This document shows positions 1-11,166 of a DNA stretch of 64,000 bases, in pieces (within the stretch, counting starts at the first letter, position 1; each line of letters begins with the position of its first letter). The stretch is from Rhinopomastus cyanomelas (Eukaryota; Chordata; Aves; Bucerotiformes; Rhinopomastidae): NCBI GenBank assembly GCA_013400115.1, contig VXBP01004441.1:114116-178115 (forward strand), in the 5' to 3' direction. Made by a program: the position numbers and the translations under genes. The notes beneath the pieces were generated by a model. The model was not told where the DNA came from. It did no database searches and saw nothing but the letters and a program-made list of their open reading frames with translations.

Positions 1-63
1 GGAACATACCCAGGCGGGTTTTAAACGTCTCTAGAGAAGGAGACTCCACAGCCCCCCCGGCAA
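1..63 (-). mobile_element. CR1-A fragment, cut by window edge
   Basis: Reverse-strand ORF2 C-terminal segment; AAGGAGACTCCACAGCC is the antisense of the G-V-V-E-S-P-S coding stretch. The element's 3' end lies outside the window and its inner end stops near 63. Too short to judge its age. Confidence 0.8.
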
Positions 64-196
64 GGACTATATAGGCAGTTAGAGTAGTCTTAATTCTGGA
101 ATTACTATTTTTATGTTTCAGTGCTTCATCTTGGACTGTAATTCTGCCTTTATATAGTGTAAAAATTGTCTGTGCTTGTGTATACATAGCTGACAG

Positions 197-597
197 TGGC
201 ACAGAACTGCTTGAGAGAGTCCAGCACAGAGCTACAGAGATGATGAAGGAAGTGGAACATCTGCCTCCTGAGGAAAGGTTGAGGGAGCTGGGTCTCTTGA
301 GCTTAGAGAAAAAGAGACTGAGCGGTGACCACATTAATGTTGATAAATATGTGAAGGGTGAGTGTCAGGAGGATGGAGCCAGGCTCTGCTTAGGGGCATC
401 TAATGATAGGACAGGGGTGAGGATGACAGAAGGGGCTGCCCAGGGAGTTTATGGAGTCTCCTTCTCTGGAGATATTTACAACCAACCTGGCCATGTTCCT
501 ATGCAACTGGATCTAGGGGATCCTGCTGTGTCAGGGGGATTGGACTGGATGATCTTTTGAGGTCCCTTCCAATCCCTCATGTTCTGTGATTCTGTCA
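197..597 (+). mobile_element. CR1-A LINE, 5'-truncated, internally deleted
   Basis: Starts at the segment coding L-L-E-R-V-Q and runs to a complete 3' tail (GTTCTGTGATTCTGTCA). About 60 bp that normally encode the R-G-x-G-C-E-L-E-H-R-R-F-H block are missing near 415-425. The reading frame from 240 to 560 stays open only because of that deletion and runs into the UTR in a shifted frame. Confidence 0.92.
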
Positions 598-1558
598 GGA
601 ATAAACGAAGGAAGAAAAGATGTTAGCAAACCTTTTGCATGTAGCCTGAAAGCCAAACCTCTGCTTTCTCTGGTTTATGCCTCATCAGTCATGAAGATTT
701 TGTATTTGGAGCTCAGTTCATGCCAGGGCTGGTAAGCGAAGATTGAAGCCAGCTCACTTTTCTATGGCTCTATTAGTTTTCTACTGCTAGCAGAAGTTAA
801 AACAAGTAGCCATTTATTTTAGTTACTAGGGAAATCAACCATGTCTATAAATTCACACAGATAGTAGCACAGTTAAATAAAAAGGCATTGCATTTAGAGC
901 AGAGCTGTGCTTTAGTGTGAGATGAATGCCAGCCTGGTTTTTGGCTCTTATTCTGCATTTCCATATGTACATACATTCATCACAGACACACGATGGACTG
1001 CAAGGCTTCTTCACTTTGTGTGATAGAGCGACTGGCAGCGCATGGATGGTTGTCTGACTGGGAAATAGATGCATAGGGCTACTGACCAGCAGCATTTACA
1101 ACGTTCCTATTGCCAGAATGTTTCTCCTCATCCTTACTTGAATTACCTTATTTAAGACATTTGCTCTGCAGGGTGGGCGAGGCTAGATGAACAACTGTGG
1201 TTTTAATCAAAAGCATCTTCAGCTAATTGACTGTGTCCAATGTATGTAGTCTGTTGTTCATACTGCAAGCAAATATTTAAATATGTCTAAATTACAGTTG
1301 GTAATATTTAGTCAGGGATATTAAAAAGAAGTAATATTAAATTAGAAATGTGCTGCTCCAATATTAAACTATTTTTATTTCAGGAAAGTTTATCAGTGAT
1401 TACTGTGGCTGTCAGCCACGGTTCCCTGTCTCCTCTCTATACAACCAGATTGCAGTTTAATATAGGCTAGTGAATTTCCTTCTGAAAAAACCCCATCTTT
1501 CACTCTTCTTTGAATACATGTTCTTCAGTTCTCGTGTCTTCTCAGAAATTCATCTTAT
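598..1558. other. unique AT-rich DNA
   Basis: No CR1 sequence, no convincing exon and no simple repeat of note. Short open frames on the minus strand (853-1095) show no recognisable domain. Confidence 0.5.
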
Positions 1559-1899
1559 GAAATGGAGACTGAGGGGTGACCACATTAATGTTGATAAACA
1601 TGTGAAGGGTGGGTGTCAGGAGGATGGAGCCAGGCTCTGCTGAGTGTCAGCTAATGATAGGACACGGGGCAGTGGGTGTCAGCTGGAACAGAGGAGGTTC
1701 CACATCAATGTAAGAAGGAACTTGTTCCTGGTGAGGGTGCCAGAGCACTGGAAAGGGCTGCCCAGGAAGGTTGTGGATTATCCTCTGGACATGTTCTTGT
1801 CTGACTGGATGTAGGTGATCCTGCTGTGAGAGGGGGGGGGATTTGACTAGATGATCTTTGGAGGTTCTTTTCAATTCCTAATGTTCTGTGCTTCTGTGA
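1559..1899 (+). mobile_element. CR1-A LINE next to a candidate exon
   Basis: Begins at the K-R-R-L-R-G-D coding stretch and ends with a diverged tail (GTTCTGTGCTTCTGTGA). It carries a run of ten G at about 1832-1841 inside the UTR. Its 3' end lies 37 bp upstream of the candidate splice acceptor at 1936, so it sits in the branch point/polypyrimidine neighbourhood of that intron. Confidence 0.92.
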
Positions 1900-1936
1900 A
1901 CAGTACCATCAACTCACAATGCCTTTTGTTTTACAG

Positions 1937-2010
1937 ATGAGGAACTTGAAGAGGAAATGCTACAAGACAGAAAGGTACAAGAATTTCAGTCGAGATCAGC
2001 GAGAAAAAAG
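1937..2010 (+). CDS. candidate internal exon of an unidentified gene
   Basis: Seen: a strong acceptor (TTTTGTTTTACAG, ending at 1936), 74 bp open in one frame, and a donor AAG/GTAATT at 2011. The exon begins with the last two bases of a split codon and ends on a complete codon. The peptide is charged and helix-prone, acidic then basic, containing EELEEEMLQDRKVQEF and ending in RKK. It is not CR1-derived. I do not recognise the protein; the composition would suit a coiled-coil or linker segment. If real, it is one exon of a + strand gene whose introns hold the surrounding repeats. A chance open frame of 24 codons is possible, but the matched splice sites and biased composition favour a real exon. 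Confidence 0.45.
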
Positions 2011-2461
2011 GTAATTGAAAACGATTGTAGCGAGATCTGTCAAAGCACTCAGCATTGTTTTCGATTCCAGGCTTGTCCAAGTCTCTTTACCAGCTCAGGT
2101 TCTGAAAGCCTGTTTTGGGGCCTGCCCAGATATGCCTTGGTACTCCATCAGTATCTGTCTTCAAACAGAGCCAAGGTTCACCATGAAAGGTCTGTGTTAC
2201 TCACCGCAGGGCCTGATGACATAGACATTCCGAGAGCATTGCTGGTGTTCCTGCTAGCAGGAACCAGTCCAGCTCAGTTGTTCACATGGTGCTAGTGGAA
2301 GGGTGATTAAAAGCCAGCTGTTACCCAGAGCTGTGATAGCCACACCCCTTTGTGGGCTGAGTACCTCGCTTAGTTTTGGCATTGAAAAACAGAATGGTGT
2401 TACCTCAGGCCATCTGCTTTAGGGTGGTGGAAGGAGAATGTGTCCTCAGGAACCAGTGTCA
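2011..2461. other. unique DNA, putative intron
   Basis: Follows the candidate donor at 2011. An open frame (1957-2295) runs through from the exon without a recognisable domain and is probably intronic read-through. Confidence 0.4.
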
Positions 2462-2784
2462 GACACTACAACTATGTGAAAGGATGTTGTGGAGAGGTTG
2501 GTGCTGGCCTCTTCTCACAGCAATTAGTGATAGAACAAGAAGGAATGAGTTCAAGCTACAACAGGGTAGACTTGATATTAGGACAAATGTTTTCACAGAA
2601 AGAATGGTCAGGCCCTGGAATGGGCTTCCCAGGGAGGTGGTTGAGTTGCCATCCATGGATGTGTTTAAAGATCGTTTGGATGAGGTGTTGAGGGATGTGG
2701 TTTAGGGGTGAACTTGTAAGGTAGGGTAGAGATGGTTGGACTCAATGATCCCAGGGCTCTTTTCCAACCAGAGTGATTCTGTGA
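2462..2784 (+). mobile_element. CR1-B LINE, 5'-truncated
   Basis: ORF2 C-terminal region (encoding a form of W-S-G-P-G-M-G-F-P-G-R) followed by the B-type UTR, with GATCCCAGGG at about 2748 and a tail CCAGAGTGATTCTGTGA. Diverged, with frameshifts. Confidence 0.9.
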
Positions 2785-3663
2785 CCCACTGTGTCCATGG
2801 GCCATCTGGGTAAGATTACTGTCCGTGTTTATGTGAGTGAATGCCCGTTATTGCTGGCATAGCAATTGTTTGGCCTGAATAAGGAGAACAAATTCGCTGT
2901 GGCGTTACAGTGATGTGAGGAGGTTCCAGTGTTACCCTAAGTCACGTTGCAGTTATTGTAAACTGATGCCTCTGTCCATGTATATTAGGATTGTGTTTGA
3001 GCTGCTCTACTGCTGTGCACCGTGTTGTTATTCATGCTGAATCTGTCTGTGTCCAGCTAAATTACTAAACAGAAGCCAACACGTTCTTGCGTGCGCCGTG
3101 ACACAGAGAAATTGTCAGAGGTGTAAGCGTTCAGATATCGCAGCTACTGCTAACCATATGAATATCCCACTCAGTACCACACAGAGTGCTAAAGCAGATA
3201 GTAAATTATAGCTACATTTGAGGAATACACATTTCTCACAGTAAAAGATATATTTTTATGGTTTATGGCATCATTTTTACGGCCTGGATTTGCATTGTCT
3301 ATTACACAATTATACGTGGAACAGCAGGGCTCGGGATTTGTCTTTATCCGAACAAGTTAAATTCATTCCATAATAAACATTAAAGATACGCTGCTGTATT
3401 TAAGTTCTGGAGAAAATGAAAGGCAAGGAGGGAGATAAGTGGTTGTAATAGGTGGTTTAAAAGTGCTCCTGCTGTGCAATATTGGGCAGTAAACAAATTA
3501 AGTTTTGTGAAAAATCAGTTAATATTTTTGTGATTCAAGATTTGGCTTTGCAAAGGAAGCACCAGCCAGACCCGTTAGCTGCAAAATGCTTGTAGCTCAA
3601 CAACATTGTACAGTAGCTTTATTTAATCACTGCTTGGGAAAAATTGTGTCAGCTTGTAAACTG
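2785..3663. other. unique AT-rich DNA
   Basis: Nothing recognised on either strand; no exon-like segment with paired splice sites. Confidence 0.5.
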
Positions 3664-3917
3664 TATGACAGGACAAGGGGCAGTGGGTGTGAGCTGGAAC
3701 AGAGAAGGTTCCACATCAGTATGAGAAGGAACTTCCCGGTGAGGGTGATGGAGCTCTGGAAAGGGCTGCCCAGGGCTGGTTGTGGAGTCTCCTCTAGGGA
3801 CCTTTAAAACCCGCCTGGACATGTTTGTGTGTGACTGGATCTAGGGGATCCTGCTGTGGTGGTGTGATTGGACCGGATGGTCTTTTGAGGTCCCTTCCAA
3901 TCCCTAACGTTCTGTCA
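3664..3917 (+). mobile_element. CR1-A LINE, 5'-truncated
   Basis: Begins at the D-R-T-R-G-S-G-C-E-L-E block and runs through the C-terminus to the tail at 3917. A three-base loss removes part of the R-N-F-F-P motif (AACTTCCCGGTG), and a separate change shifts the G-V-V segment. Confidence 0.92.
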
Positions 3918-4497
3918 ACAATGAAGTAAATTTATTATATCTACACAAACTACACAAGCCACCCAAACCTGCTTCTCAGGCTTACAAGGTGGAATCTTCC
4001 AGTCACAAGGATGAAGGTAGCACTGTACTGGATGCTCAAGACATCATTCCAGTCAGACTCAGGTTTCCATGACCTGGAAGTCTGTAGTGTTCTTCAGAAA
4101 CACACAGCCTTGGCAGTGCAGCACTTTTCTGAGGAAGCAAAGGGGAAAGGGATTCAGGAGGACTTCTTATTTTGCGTCAGCAGGCTGATTTCCACTTCAA
4201 ACTTGCTTAACTCAGGAGTGCAGATAAGCTTTTTCTCTCTCTGTTTTCTTCACTTTGGTTTGTGGTTTTTTTTGTGAGTCTGCTCAGCACATTCACCCCA
4301 GGCTCTGAACAGGCAACCTGGGCTCTTGCCATCTTGCATTTTGTTGCTGGGTGTAGCATCTCAGCAGGCTTTATTATGTCTCCATCACATCTGTGTGTGG
4401 TTGTCTTCAGATTACGCCATCAGTGACACCTCTGCACACCTATTAATCTTCAGTGGTATGGTTATTGTGTTGTGAAAAGTGTGTTGGAGACACCCTT
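3918..4497. other. unique DNA
   Basis: Contains one 88-codon open frame (4011-4277, +) with no recognisable domain and a T run near 4266. No gene is supported. Confidence 0.45.
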
Positions 4498-4595
4498 GTA
4501 GTAGACACATCCAGGGATGGCGACTCAGCCACCTCCCTGGGAAGCCCACTGCAGGGCCTGACCACGTGAAAACATTTTTCCTCATGTCAAGTCTA
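4498..4595 (-). mobile_element. CR1-B fragment, head-to-head with next copy
   Basis: Antisense ORF2 C-terminus (ACATCCAGGGATGGCGACTC and AGGGCCTGACCACGTG). Its own 3' UTR is missing. Its 5' side is fused to the following + strand CR1-A piece. Confidence 0.8.
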
Positions 4596-4596
4596 T

Positions 4597-4701
4597 ATGT
4601 TCCTGTGCGACTGGATCGAGGGGATCCTGCTGTGGCGGGGGTATTGGACCAGATGATCTTTTGAAGTCCCTTGCGATCCCTAGTGTTCTGCGATTCTGTG
4701 A
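4597..4701 (+). mobile_element. CR1-A 3' end fragment
   Basis: Carries the last codons (R-L-D, with GGATCGAG in place of the usual GGATCTAG stop) and the UTR to the tail GTTCTGCGATTCTGTGA. It abuts the minus-strand CR1-B piece directly, joining two different families. Confidence 0.88.
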
Positions 4702-5699
4702 ATAGACTTGTCTGCAAATGGCAGCATCATGCGAGTTCTTGAGTGTCTGTGGGCAGACAAATACAGACCAAACAAACAACATGGCTCCGCAATGGTCTTC
4801 AGCCTTGTGAACGCCTTGAGACTCTTCCTAATTAATTTTTTGCTGACCACTGAGGCTCCAGTGGCTCAGAGGAGGTGATGCAACATGGGAGCAGATCATA
4901 GAGCTGGCTGAGAGCCGACAATCTGGTGTCTTTGGGGCTCTGCTCAGCTCCGATGTCACGAGTTCTGGCAGCAGCATAACAGCCTTGCTGAGAAAGCTGC
5001 TGGAGCACAAGCTGTTTTCCTAACCTGACAAGTCGAGTGCTTGCAGATGCAGATGAAAAGAGAAGGGTACGAAGCTCACATAGTCTGCTGCTGATTTTTC
5101 TCCATTCATAAATGCAAAGATTATTGAATAATATGAGGGAGAAACTGAAAAATTGTCCAGGGAACATATTACCCTCTTTTTTTTTTCCTTATTAGAACAA
5201 ATGAAGAAATTAAAGACGACAGTAGTCCCCTTGCAGGCTGTTGTCACTCAAACATTCTAAAATTATCCTTGCTTCTAGAAGACAGACATAGTTTGTAAAC
5301 ACTGTAGGCTGAGTGCTCAGAGACCCAGAAGCTAATTTATAATCTGCTTTGCCGAGTGCACCTCCAGGGGAGACTCTCCAGGCAACAGCTGTTCTTAAGG
5401 GAATTATCTTCTCTGGTTTTCCTCCATGGAGCTCTAGCCACAGGGAAAGGTAATCCTTCTAGCCAGTTGTGTCCCCAAACACTTCCAAAACTCCAGGAAT
5501 TTTTTTGAGGAGCTTCTGCCTCACACAATATGTTGCAACAGCTGTATTTGTCCCACCCTCTGTAAGGCCAGCAGCTAAATATATATTTCCTTGAGATACA
5601 TCTGAAATCCCCAAAGACCTTTGAAGTAGGAATGATAATTGTCACAGGTATGTCTTCCGTTTGTTGCGGAATGATTTCTGTAGGGTACGGCCCCTCCTG
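4702..5699. other. unique DNA
   Basis: Contains a T10 run (5177-5186) followed by CCTTATTAG, a good acceptor shape, but with no usable donor downstream. Several 60-110 codon minus-strand frames show no known domain. Confidence 0.45.
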
Positions 5700-5869
5700 T
5701 TGTTGAGAAGGAGCTTCTTCCCGGTGAGGGTGACAGAACCCTGGCAGGGGCTGCCCAGGGAGGTTGTGGAGTCTCCTTCTCTGGATCTAGGGGATCCTGC
5801 TGTGTCAGGGGTATTGGACTAGATGATCTTTCGAGGTCCCTTCCAATCCCTGGTGTTCTGGGATTCTGA
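5700..5869 (+). mobile_element. CR1-A LINE, short 3' copy
   Basis: Starts at G-A-A-G-G-A-G-C-T-T-C-T-T-C-C-C (the R-S-F-F-P-V-R-V segment). It lacks about 50 bp between the S-P-S-L-D and stop regions (SPSLD directly to GGATCTAGGGG), then runs to the UTR tail. Confidence 0.9.
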
Positions 5870-7342
5870 GACAAAGGAAGCGTTTTAAACTCTAGTTCAG
5901 CCACCCTTCAAAGTAAGCACTAAATTTAAATTTATAGAAGATTAGATCTACAAGTTGTGTCAAGCTGGAATGTGGCAACCAATTCATTATAGAAAGATTT
6001 TCATGAAAGCTTACCTTCATGAATACTGTCTCCTTTCCTTTGTTTTGAGGCCCAGGGTATCATTAGCTGATTGAACATAGAATCAGTTCAGATCACAACT
6101 TGTCTTTCTATTCAGTACATGCAGTCATGCTCCCACCACGCAACCCTTTCGATGAAACCACGAGTCCAGAATAGCATGGAAGTCCAATTCAGCTCACCAC
6201 GTCTATTACAACGATTCAACAAAGAGTAAGGAAAACGTCTGGCACAGTGGAAAAGGGAAAACATCTGCCTGAGTACACATTTCTGTCAGTGCTTTATGCA
6301 ACGATTTGCTGTCATGGTTTTGTGTTTTGCTTTTCCTAGTGACAGAGGTATTTCAGGATGTGACTCTATCATTGTGTTTCTGATGGGAAAATTAGCACTT
6401 CCTTTCTTTTCCTGAGGATGCTCGAGTGCTGTTAGTGACACAGCACTATCTGTCCTGTCAGCTAGGTGACTGTGGGCTGCCTCTTCTGATAAGTGGAAGC
6501 TTTCTGAAAGCACTCACGAGTTGGAAGGTGAGCTTTGATGTAAGCCCACAAATCACTGAGAGGCAGATTGTTGTGCACGTCATTAGGTTGGTCAGTATTT
6601 CCAGTTCCTAGCATCGCTTAACTCATTTGTTCAGTGAAGAGTCTGCTATGCTCTGTCCGACACATGCCTAGAACCATGGTTGTGAGCTAGTTCAGTGCTC
6701 CTGAGTAAATGGATATTAACTTGACAAATGAATAGTTTTCTCCCAGTCGCAGATCTAAGCCCAATTCTAATTATGTTTTTATTTTTAATAAGATTCTGGC
6801 ATGGGTGGTATTTACTGCTAAAGACTTCATTCTAATAAAAGACCATTCACATGTGCATTTAAAATCTGAATTAACAGAAGCCTTAGAAATCAGTCAGCGT
6901 TGGAGATTTATGTCTGGTTTGAAGCAGTCAGAAGGATCTTCTGAGAAGACAGAAAAAGAATTATTTATATTCCCATCATTTAAGAAATTAAAGCCCCTCT
7001 CAGCAGCACCTGAATACCTGTAAAGATATGCAGGAAGATCTTTCATAAATTACCTGGTGCATTTAAAATAAAGGTTATTCAGGGTAATTATGTAGGATAG
7101 TCCAATGGAGCAGGGTGTGGAAATTGCTTGAGTCCATTAATTCAATTAGTGTGCTGTCAGAGAAGGCTCAGTTAGGGGTGTGCACCAGGTATGGCACTCT
7201 CTCCAGAAAAGGCAGTCCATGTCTCAGATCCCCTCATGTAAGTTTCCCCACATCACTGGCTGGCTAGAGAACTCCACATGAACTGAGCTAAGCCCAGCAG
7301 TTACCACAGGACAAGCCCCACAAACATCAGAAGGGATAACAT
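5870..7342. other. unique AT-rich DNA
   Basis: About 1.5 kb without CR1. A 72-codon frame at 6805-7023 (+) has no recognisable domain or upstream acceptor beyond a weak TTTTTAATAAG. Nothing else seen. Confidence 0.45.
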
Positions 7343-7560
7343 GACTCCATATGAGGAGGAACTTCTTCCCAATGAGGGTTACAGAGCCCTGGAAGGAGCT
7401 GCCCAGGGGAGTTGTGGAGTCTCCTTCTCTGGAGACATTTAAAACCTTCCTGGCCGTGTTCCTGTGCGACTGGATCTAGGGAATCTTGCTGTGGCAGGGG
7501 GATAGGACTGGATGATCTTTTGAGGTCCCTTCCAATCCCTGATGTTCTGTGATTCTGTGA
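7343..7560 (+). mobile_element. CR1-A LINE, short 3' copy
   Basis: Starts at the R-R-N-F-F-P segment and is otherwise complete to a perfect tail (GTTCTGTGATTCTGTGA). The stop TAG and UTR are intact. Confidence 0.93.
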
Positions 7561-7629
7561 AGGCACTATGTGAGTTCCGTACAGACTTCAGTGCTTTTAC
7601 ATGTGCAACAGAGCAGAGGCAGGGCAATG

Positions 7630-8036
7630 TTAGAATCATTCAAGTTAGACAAGACCCCTGGGATCATCGAGTCCAACCATCAATCCTACTCTACAAGTTC
7701 ACCCCTAAACCAGAGCCCCCAACACCACATCTCAGCATCTTTTAAACTCATCCAGAGATAGGACTCAACCGCCACCCTGGGCGGCCCAGTCCAGGGCCTG
7801 ACCACTCTCTACATGAAGAATTTCTTCCTGATGTCCAATCTAGCCCTCCCCTGTCAAAGCTGGAAGCCCTTCCCTCTGCTTCTGTCACTAATGACCTTTG
7901 AGAAGAGCCCAGCACCAACATCTCTACAATGTCCTTTCAGATAGTTGTAGAGAGCAATGAAGTCTCCCTTAAGCCTCCTCTTCCTCAGACTAAACAGCCC
8001 CAACTCTCTCAACCTCTCCTCGTAAGATTTATTCTC
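7630..8036 (-). mobile_element. CR1-B LINE, 5'-truncated
   Basis: 3' end at 7630 (TAGAATCATTCAAGTTAGAC), then the antisense of UTR and ORF2 C-terminus as far as the E-N-K-S-Y-E-E-R-L-R-E-L segment. The minus frame 7854-8042 encodes the R-D-V-G-A-G-L-F-S block. Tail-to-tail with the preceding CR1-A, 70 bp apart. Confidence 0.93.
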
Positions 8037-8147
8037 AACCAATGTCTTGCTGTCTTTGGCTACCTAGATGTAGTTGCCACTTACTGTTTCACATTGCATG
8101 TACGGTCAATTACAACTATCTTTGAAACCCTACATCTCACTCTCAGC

Positions 8148-8268
8148 AGGAACAAGTTCGTATTTCTGGGGAACCTCCTGTGTTCCAGCTCACACCCCAT
8201 TGCCCCTTGTCCTGTCATTAGATGATCGAGAAGAGCCTGGCTCTATCCTCCTGACACCCACCCTTCCC
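8148..8268 (-). mobile_element. CR1-A internal fragment
   Basis: Antisense of the G-A-R-L to R-N-L-F-L stretch (GGAACCTCCTGTGTTCCAGC). It lacks the 3' UTR, so it is a remnant of a larger copy rather than a simple truncated insertion. Confidence 0.85.
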
Positions 8269-8948
8269 AGAAATAGTCAGGGCTTGACAAAGCTTCAGGT
8301 CATGAAATTGTTCCTCTTCCATTTATTTTATTAGACTCATATCAGTTTACACCAAGCAACACTATTCTCGTTACATTCACTTCTTTATCTACTTCTTGCT
8401 TGTGTCTTGCAGTAGAATTTGCAGTGCAATTTTGTCAGCAGAAGGATTACAAAGTACAAAAATAGTGCTGTTTCCTGGCCTGCCACTGGAAAACCCTGTT
8501 AAGGCCATAACTGATTTCATAACACAGATTTTCTCATCTTTGTTCCATTTTCTGAGAGTCTCTAAAGGAAAAGCAACTTTCCTGAATGAGGAAGTAGGCT
8601 TGAGATAATGATATGAGAAGAAAGAGTATCCAGATAACCCAGTGAAAATTCCTTCTGTTCTACTTCTGAAGCTGCAGAGAGAAACTCGGCAAAACACAGT
8701 TGTTTTTCTCCCTCTAATGAGTAAATATCATCTGCAGAAATTACCTCCATTTTTTTCCCTTCGCTCATGCAGTTCTTTTACTTCTTTATCTATAGAAACA
8801 TTATCCACATTTTACATCTCTACAAAGAGAATGAAAATCCTCCAAACAGAGGGGTAAGGACTGATTGAGGAGGGATGAACTGCAGCATTCAGACACCCAC
8901 CACCCAACCTCACAATCAGGAGTAGGTTGTCTTGAGCTCTTGGAAGAT
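8269..8948. other. unique DNA
   Basis: Open frames on both strands (8389-8697 minus, 102 codons; 8396-8608 plus) share one stretch but show no known domain. TGTGTCTTGCAG at 8401-8412 resembles an acceptor; the only nearby donor is poor. Confidence 0.4.
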
Positions 8949-9194
8949 CACAGAATCACAGGATTATTGAGGCTAGAAAAGCCCTCTGAGCTCATCCTGC
9001 CCAGCCCAGGACCAAACATCACCCCATCAGCCAGACCAGGGCACTAAGGGCCACAGCCAGGCTGTCCTTCAACACCTCCAGGGATGGGGGTCTCCACCAC
9101 TGCCCTGGGCAGTCCATTCCAGTGTCTCATCACCTGTGAGGAAGAGCTTCCTAACATCCAACGTAAACCTCCCCTAGTGCAGCTTCAGACCATG
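8949..9194 (-). mobile_element. CR1-C LINE fragment
   Basis: 3' end CACAGAATCACAGGATTATT, then the antisense UTR and ORF2 C-terminus with CACCTCCAGGGATGGGGG. An older family with a different UTR from A and B, truncated about 245 bp from its 3' end. Confidence 0.9.
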
Positions 9195-10169
9195 AATGGT
9201 AATGATGATCTGTGCTTCTTATTCTAGGTTTTCAAACAAATAGTGGCTTGATGGGGAGTAGCTGTTTGTTCAGCATCTTAAGGCTTTAGAGGAGGGATTT
9301 CAGTTCATGAGAGCAGGTCAGTGTCCAGTCTAGGCCATTAATTCAAGCTCATGTTAGAAGTTTTAAAGTGGTAGCACACACGATTGCTCCTTGATCCAAG
9401 AATTTTGTTACGTCCAGAGCAATGAGGAATCTTCTTTCCTTAGTGGCAACACAGTAAAATAAACCTGCCAGCAAATCAAATACTTTCTTTTCAGTCCTTA
9501 GAATGGTTAATTTTGTATGGACTTGTTGAATAACCTTAACTTGGTTTAGTGGGGAACCAGGATAATGGCTATTTCAGATAAACGTCTCTTCAGTTTCATC
9601 AGTGGCAGCTACTGTGCTAATAAATAGCTGGTGACAGAGCAGACAGCTGACATCACCACACCCTAAAGCTGAATTCTCCCATTTACTGTCTCCTGTTTTG
9701 GCAGCAGGATTTTCATCTTCATTACAAAGGAGGAAAGGAAAAAAAAAAAGCCTGTTTTTCAAGTTCATTTCCATATTCTAGAGGAATGCAGAATGAAAGC
9801 AAAATGTTTAGGACTTCCTGAAGCATCTGATTAATTGCAGGGCTTTTTTCCCTTAGTTGCACATTAATCTTCAATTGCTCCTTTGCTCCTTCTGGTGACT
9901 GAAAGCTCTCCATTATTCAGGGGATGTTTCCAGCTGTCTCTGTTGGTAGCAGCAAATGACACTCATAGGTCTCTGCTAAGAACCTGCCTAAATCTGAAAG
10001 CAAACAGCGCAGCAGCACCATGACAGAGCCAGAACATGCTTTGGGGCTGTCCAATCTATCACTCGACTGAGAGGAATGCAGCAGTGTCCAAAAATTTCTC
10101 TCTAGCAAAACGTATTAGTGTGTAAAATGCCAGAGTGAGAAATGGTGTTGTAACTCCCAGTACTGGTAG
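9195..10169. other. unique DNA
   Basis: AT-rich, with an A11 run at 9739-9749. Short minus-strand frames only; nothing recognised. Confidence 0.5.
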
Positions 10170-10746
10170 AAGGCCAGCAGCATCCTGGGGTGGATCAGAA
10201 GAGGGGTAGTTAGCAGATCGAAAGGTTCTCCTCCTCCTGTACTCTGCCCTGCCAAGACCACATCTGGAATGTTGTGCCCAGTTCTGGGCCCCTTAGTTCC
10301 AGAAGGACACAGAACTGGAGAGAGTCCAGCACAGAGCCATCAAGATGATGAAGGGAGGGGAGCATCTGCCTGATGAGGAAAGGCTGAGGGAGCTGGGGCT
10401 CTGGAGCTTGGAGAAAAGGAGCCTGAGGAGTGACCTCATTAATGTTGATAAAGATGTGAAGGGTGGGTGTCAGGAAGATGGAGCCAGGCTCTTCGCAATG
10501 TCATCTAGAGATAGGACAAGGGGCAATGGATGTGAGCTGGAACACAGGAGGTTCCACCTCGAGAAGGAACTTCTCAGTGAGGGGCTGCCCATTGGTGTTG
10601 TAGAGTCTCCTTCTCTGAAGACATTTAGAACCCGCCTGAATGTGTTCCTATGTGACTGGCTCTAGGTGATCCTGCTGTGTCAGGGGGATTGGACTTGATG
10701 ATCTTTTGAGATCCCTTCCAATTCTTGATGTTCTGTGATTCTGTCA
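10170..10746 (+). mobile_element. CR1-A LINE, long 3' copy
   Basis: Begins in the A-x-S-I-L-G-W-I-R segment just after the reverse transcriptase domain and runs to the tail (GTTCTGTGATTCTGTCA). A frame of 106 codons (10345-10665) stays open to the normal stop. About 36 bp are lost around the F-F-P-V-R-V-T-E segment. Confidence 0.95.
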
Positions 10747-10750
10747 CAGA

Positions 10751-11166
10751 GGCAATGCAGGCCCCCTGCTGAATGAGGTGGGTGCCCTGGTGACAGAGGA
10801 TACAAAGAAAGCAGAGATACTGAACACCTTCTTTGCCTCTGTTGGTACTACTGGAGGCTGTCCTGATATCAAGCCCCAGATTGCTAAGGCCCCAGAGGAA
10901 GTTGAGACAAGAGAGGAACTTGCCCTGGGTGATGAGGGCTGGGTTAGGGTGAAGTTGAACAAACTGGGTGGACGTAAATCTGTTGGTCCGGATGGGATGC
11001 ACCCGTGAGTGCTAAGGGAGACGATGGAAGTCATTGCTAGGCCATTCTGCATCATCTTTGCTAAGTCATGGGGATCAGGAGAGGTGCCTGGGGACTAGAG
11101 GATAGCAAATGTCACTCCAATCTTCAAAAAGGGTAAGAAGGAGGACCCAGGTAAATACAGAACCTC
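10751..11166 (+). pseudogene. CR1 ORF2 fragment: start of reverse transcriptase domain
   Basis: One frame reads from 10751 through the linker between endonuclease and reverse transcriptase (A-E-I-L-N-T-F-F-A-S-V) into the RT entry motif K-S-V-G-P-D-G-M-H-P, then I-I-F-A-K-S-W-G-S-G-E-V and N-V-T-P-I-F-K-K-G-K-K-E-D. RT would copy CR1 RNA at a nicked target. Two in-frame stops break it, TGA at 11006-11008 and TAG at 11096-11098. The catalytic F-A-D-D region and everything downstream are absent. The fragment lies immediately after the 3' tail of the preceding copy. As it lacks both element ends it must be the remnant of a longer insertion. It is the only upstream CR1 coding sequence I found in the window. 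Confidence 0.88.

Noticed and set aside
5196..5300. Possible exon after a T10 tract and CCTTATTAG
   Set aside because: Two frames are open but no acceptable donor follows and the phase does not fit the other candidates.
10751..11166. Active reverse transcriptase gene
   Set aside because: Two in-frame stops, no catalytic core and no endonuclease; a pseudogene fragment.
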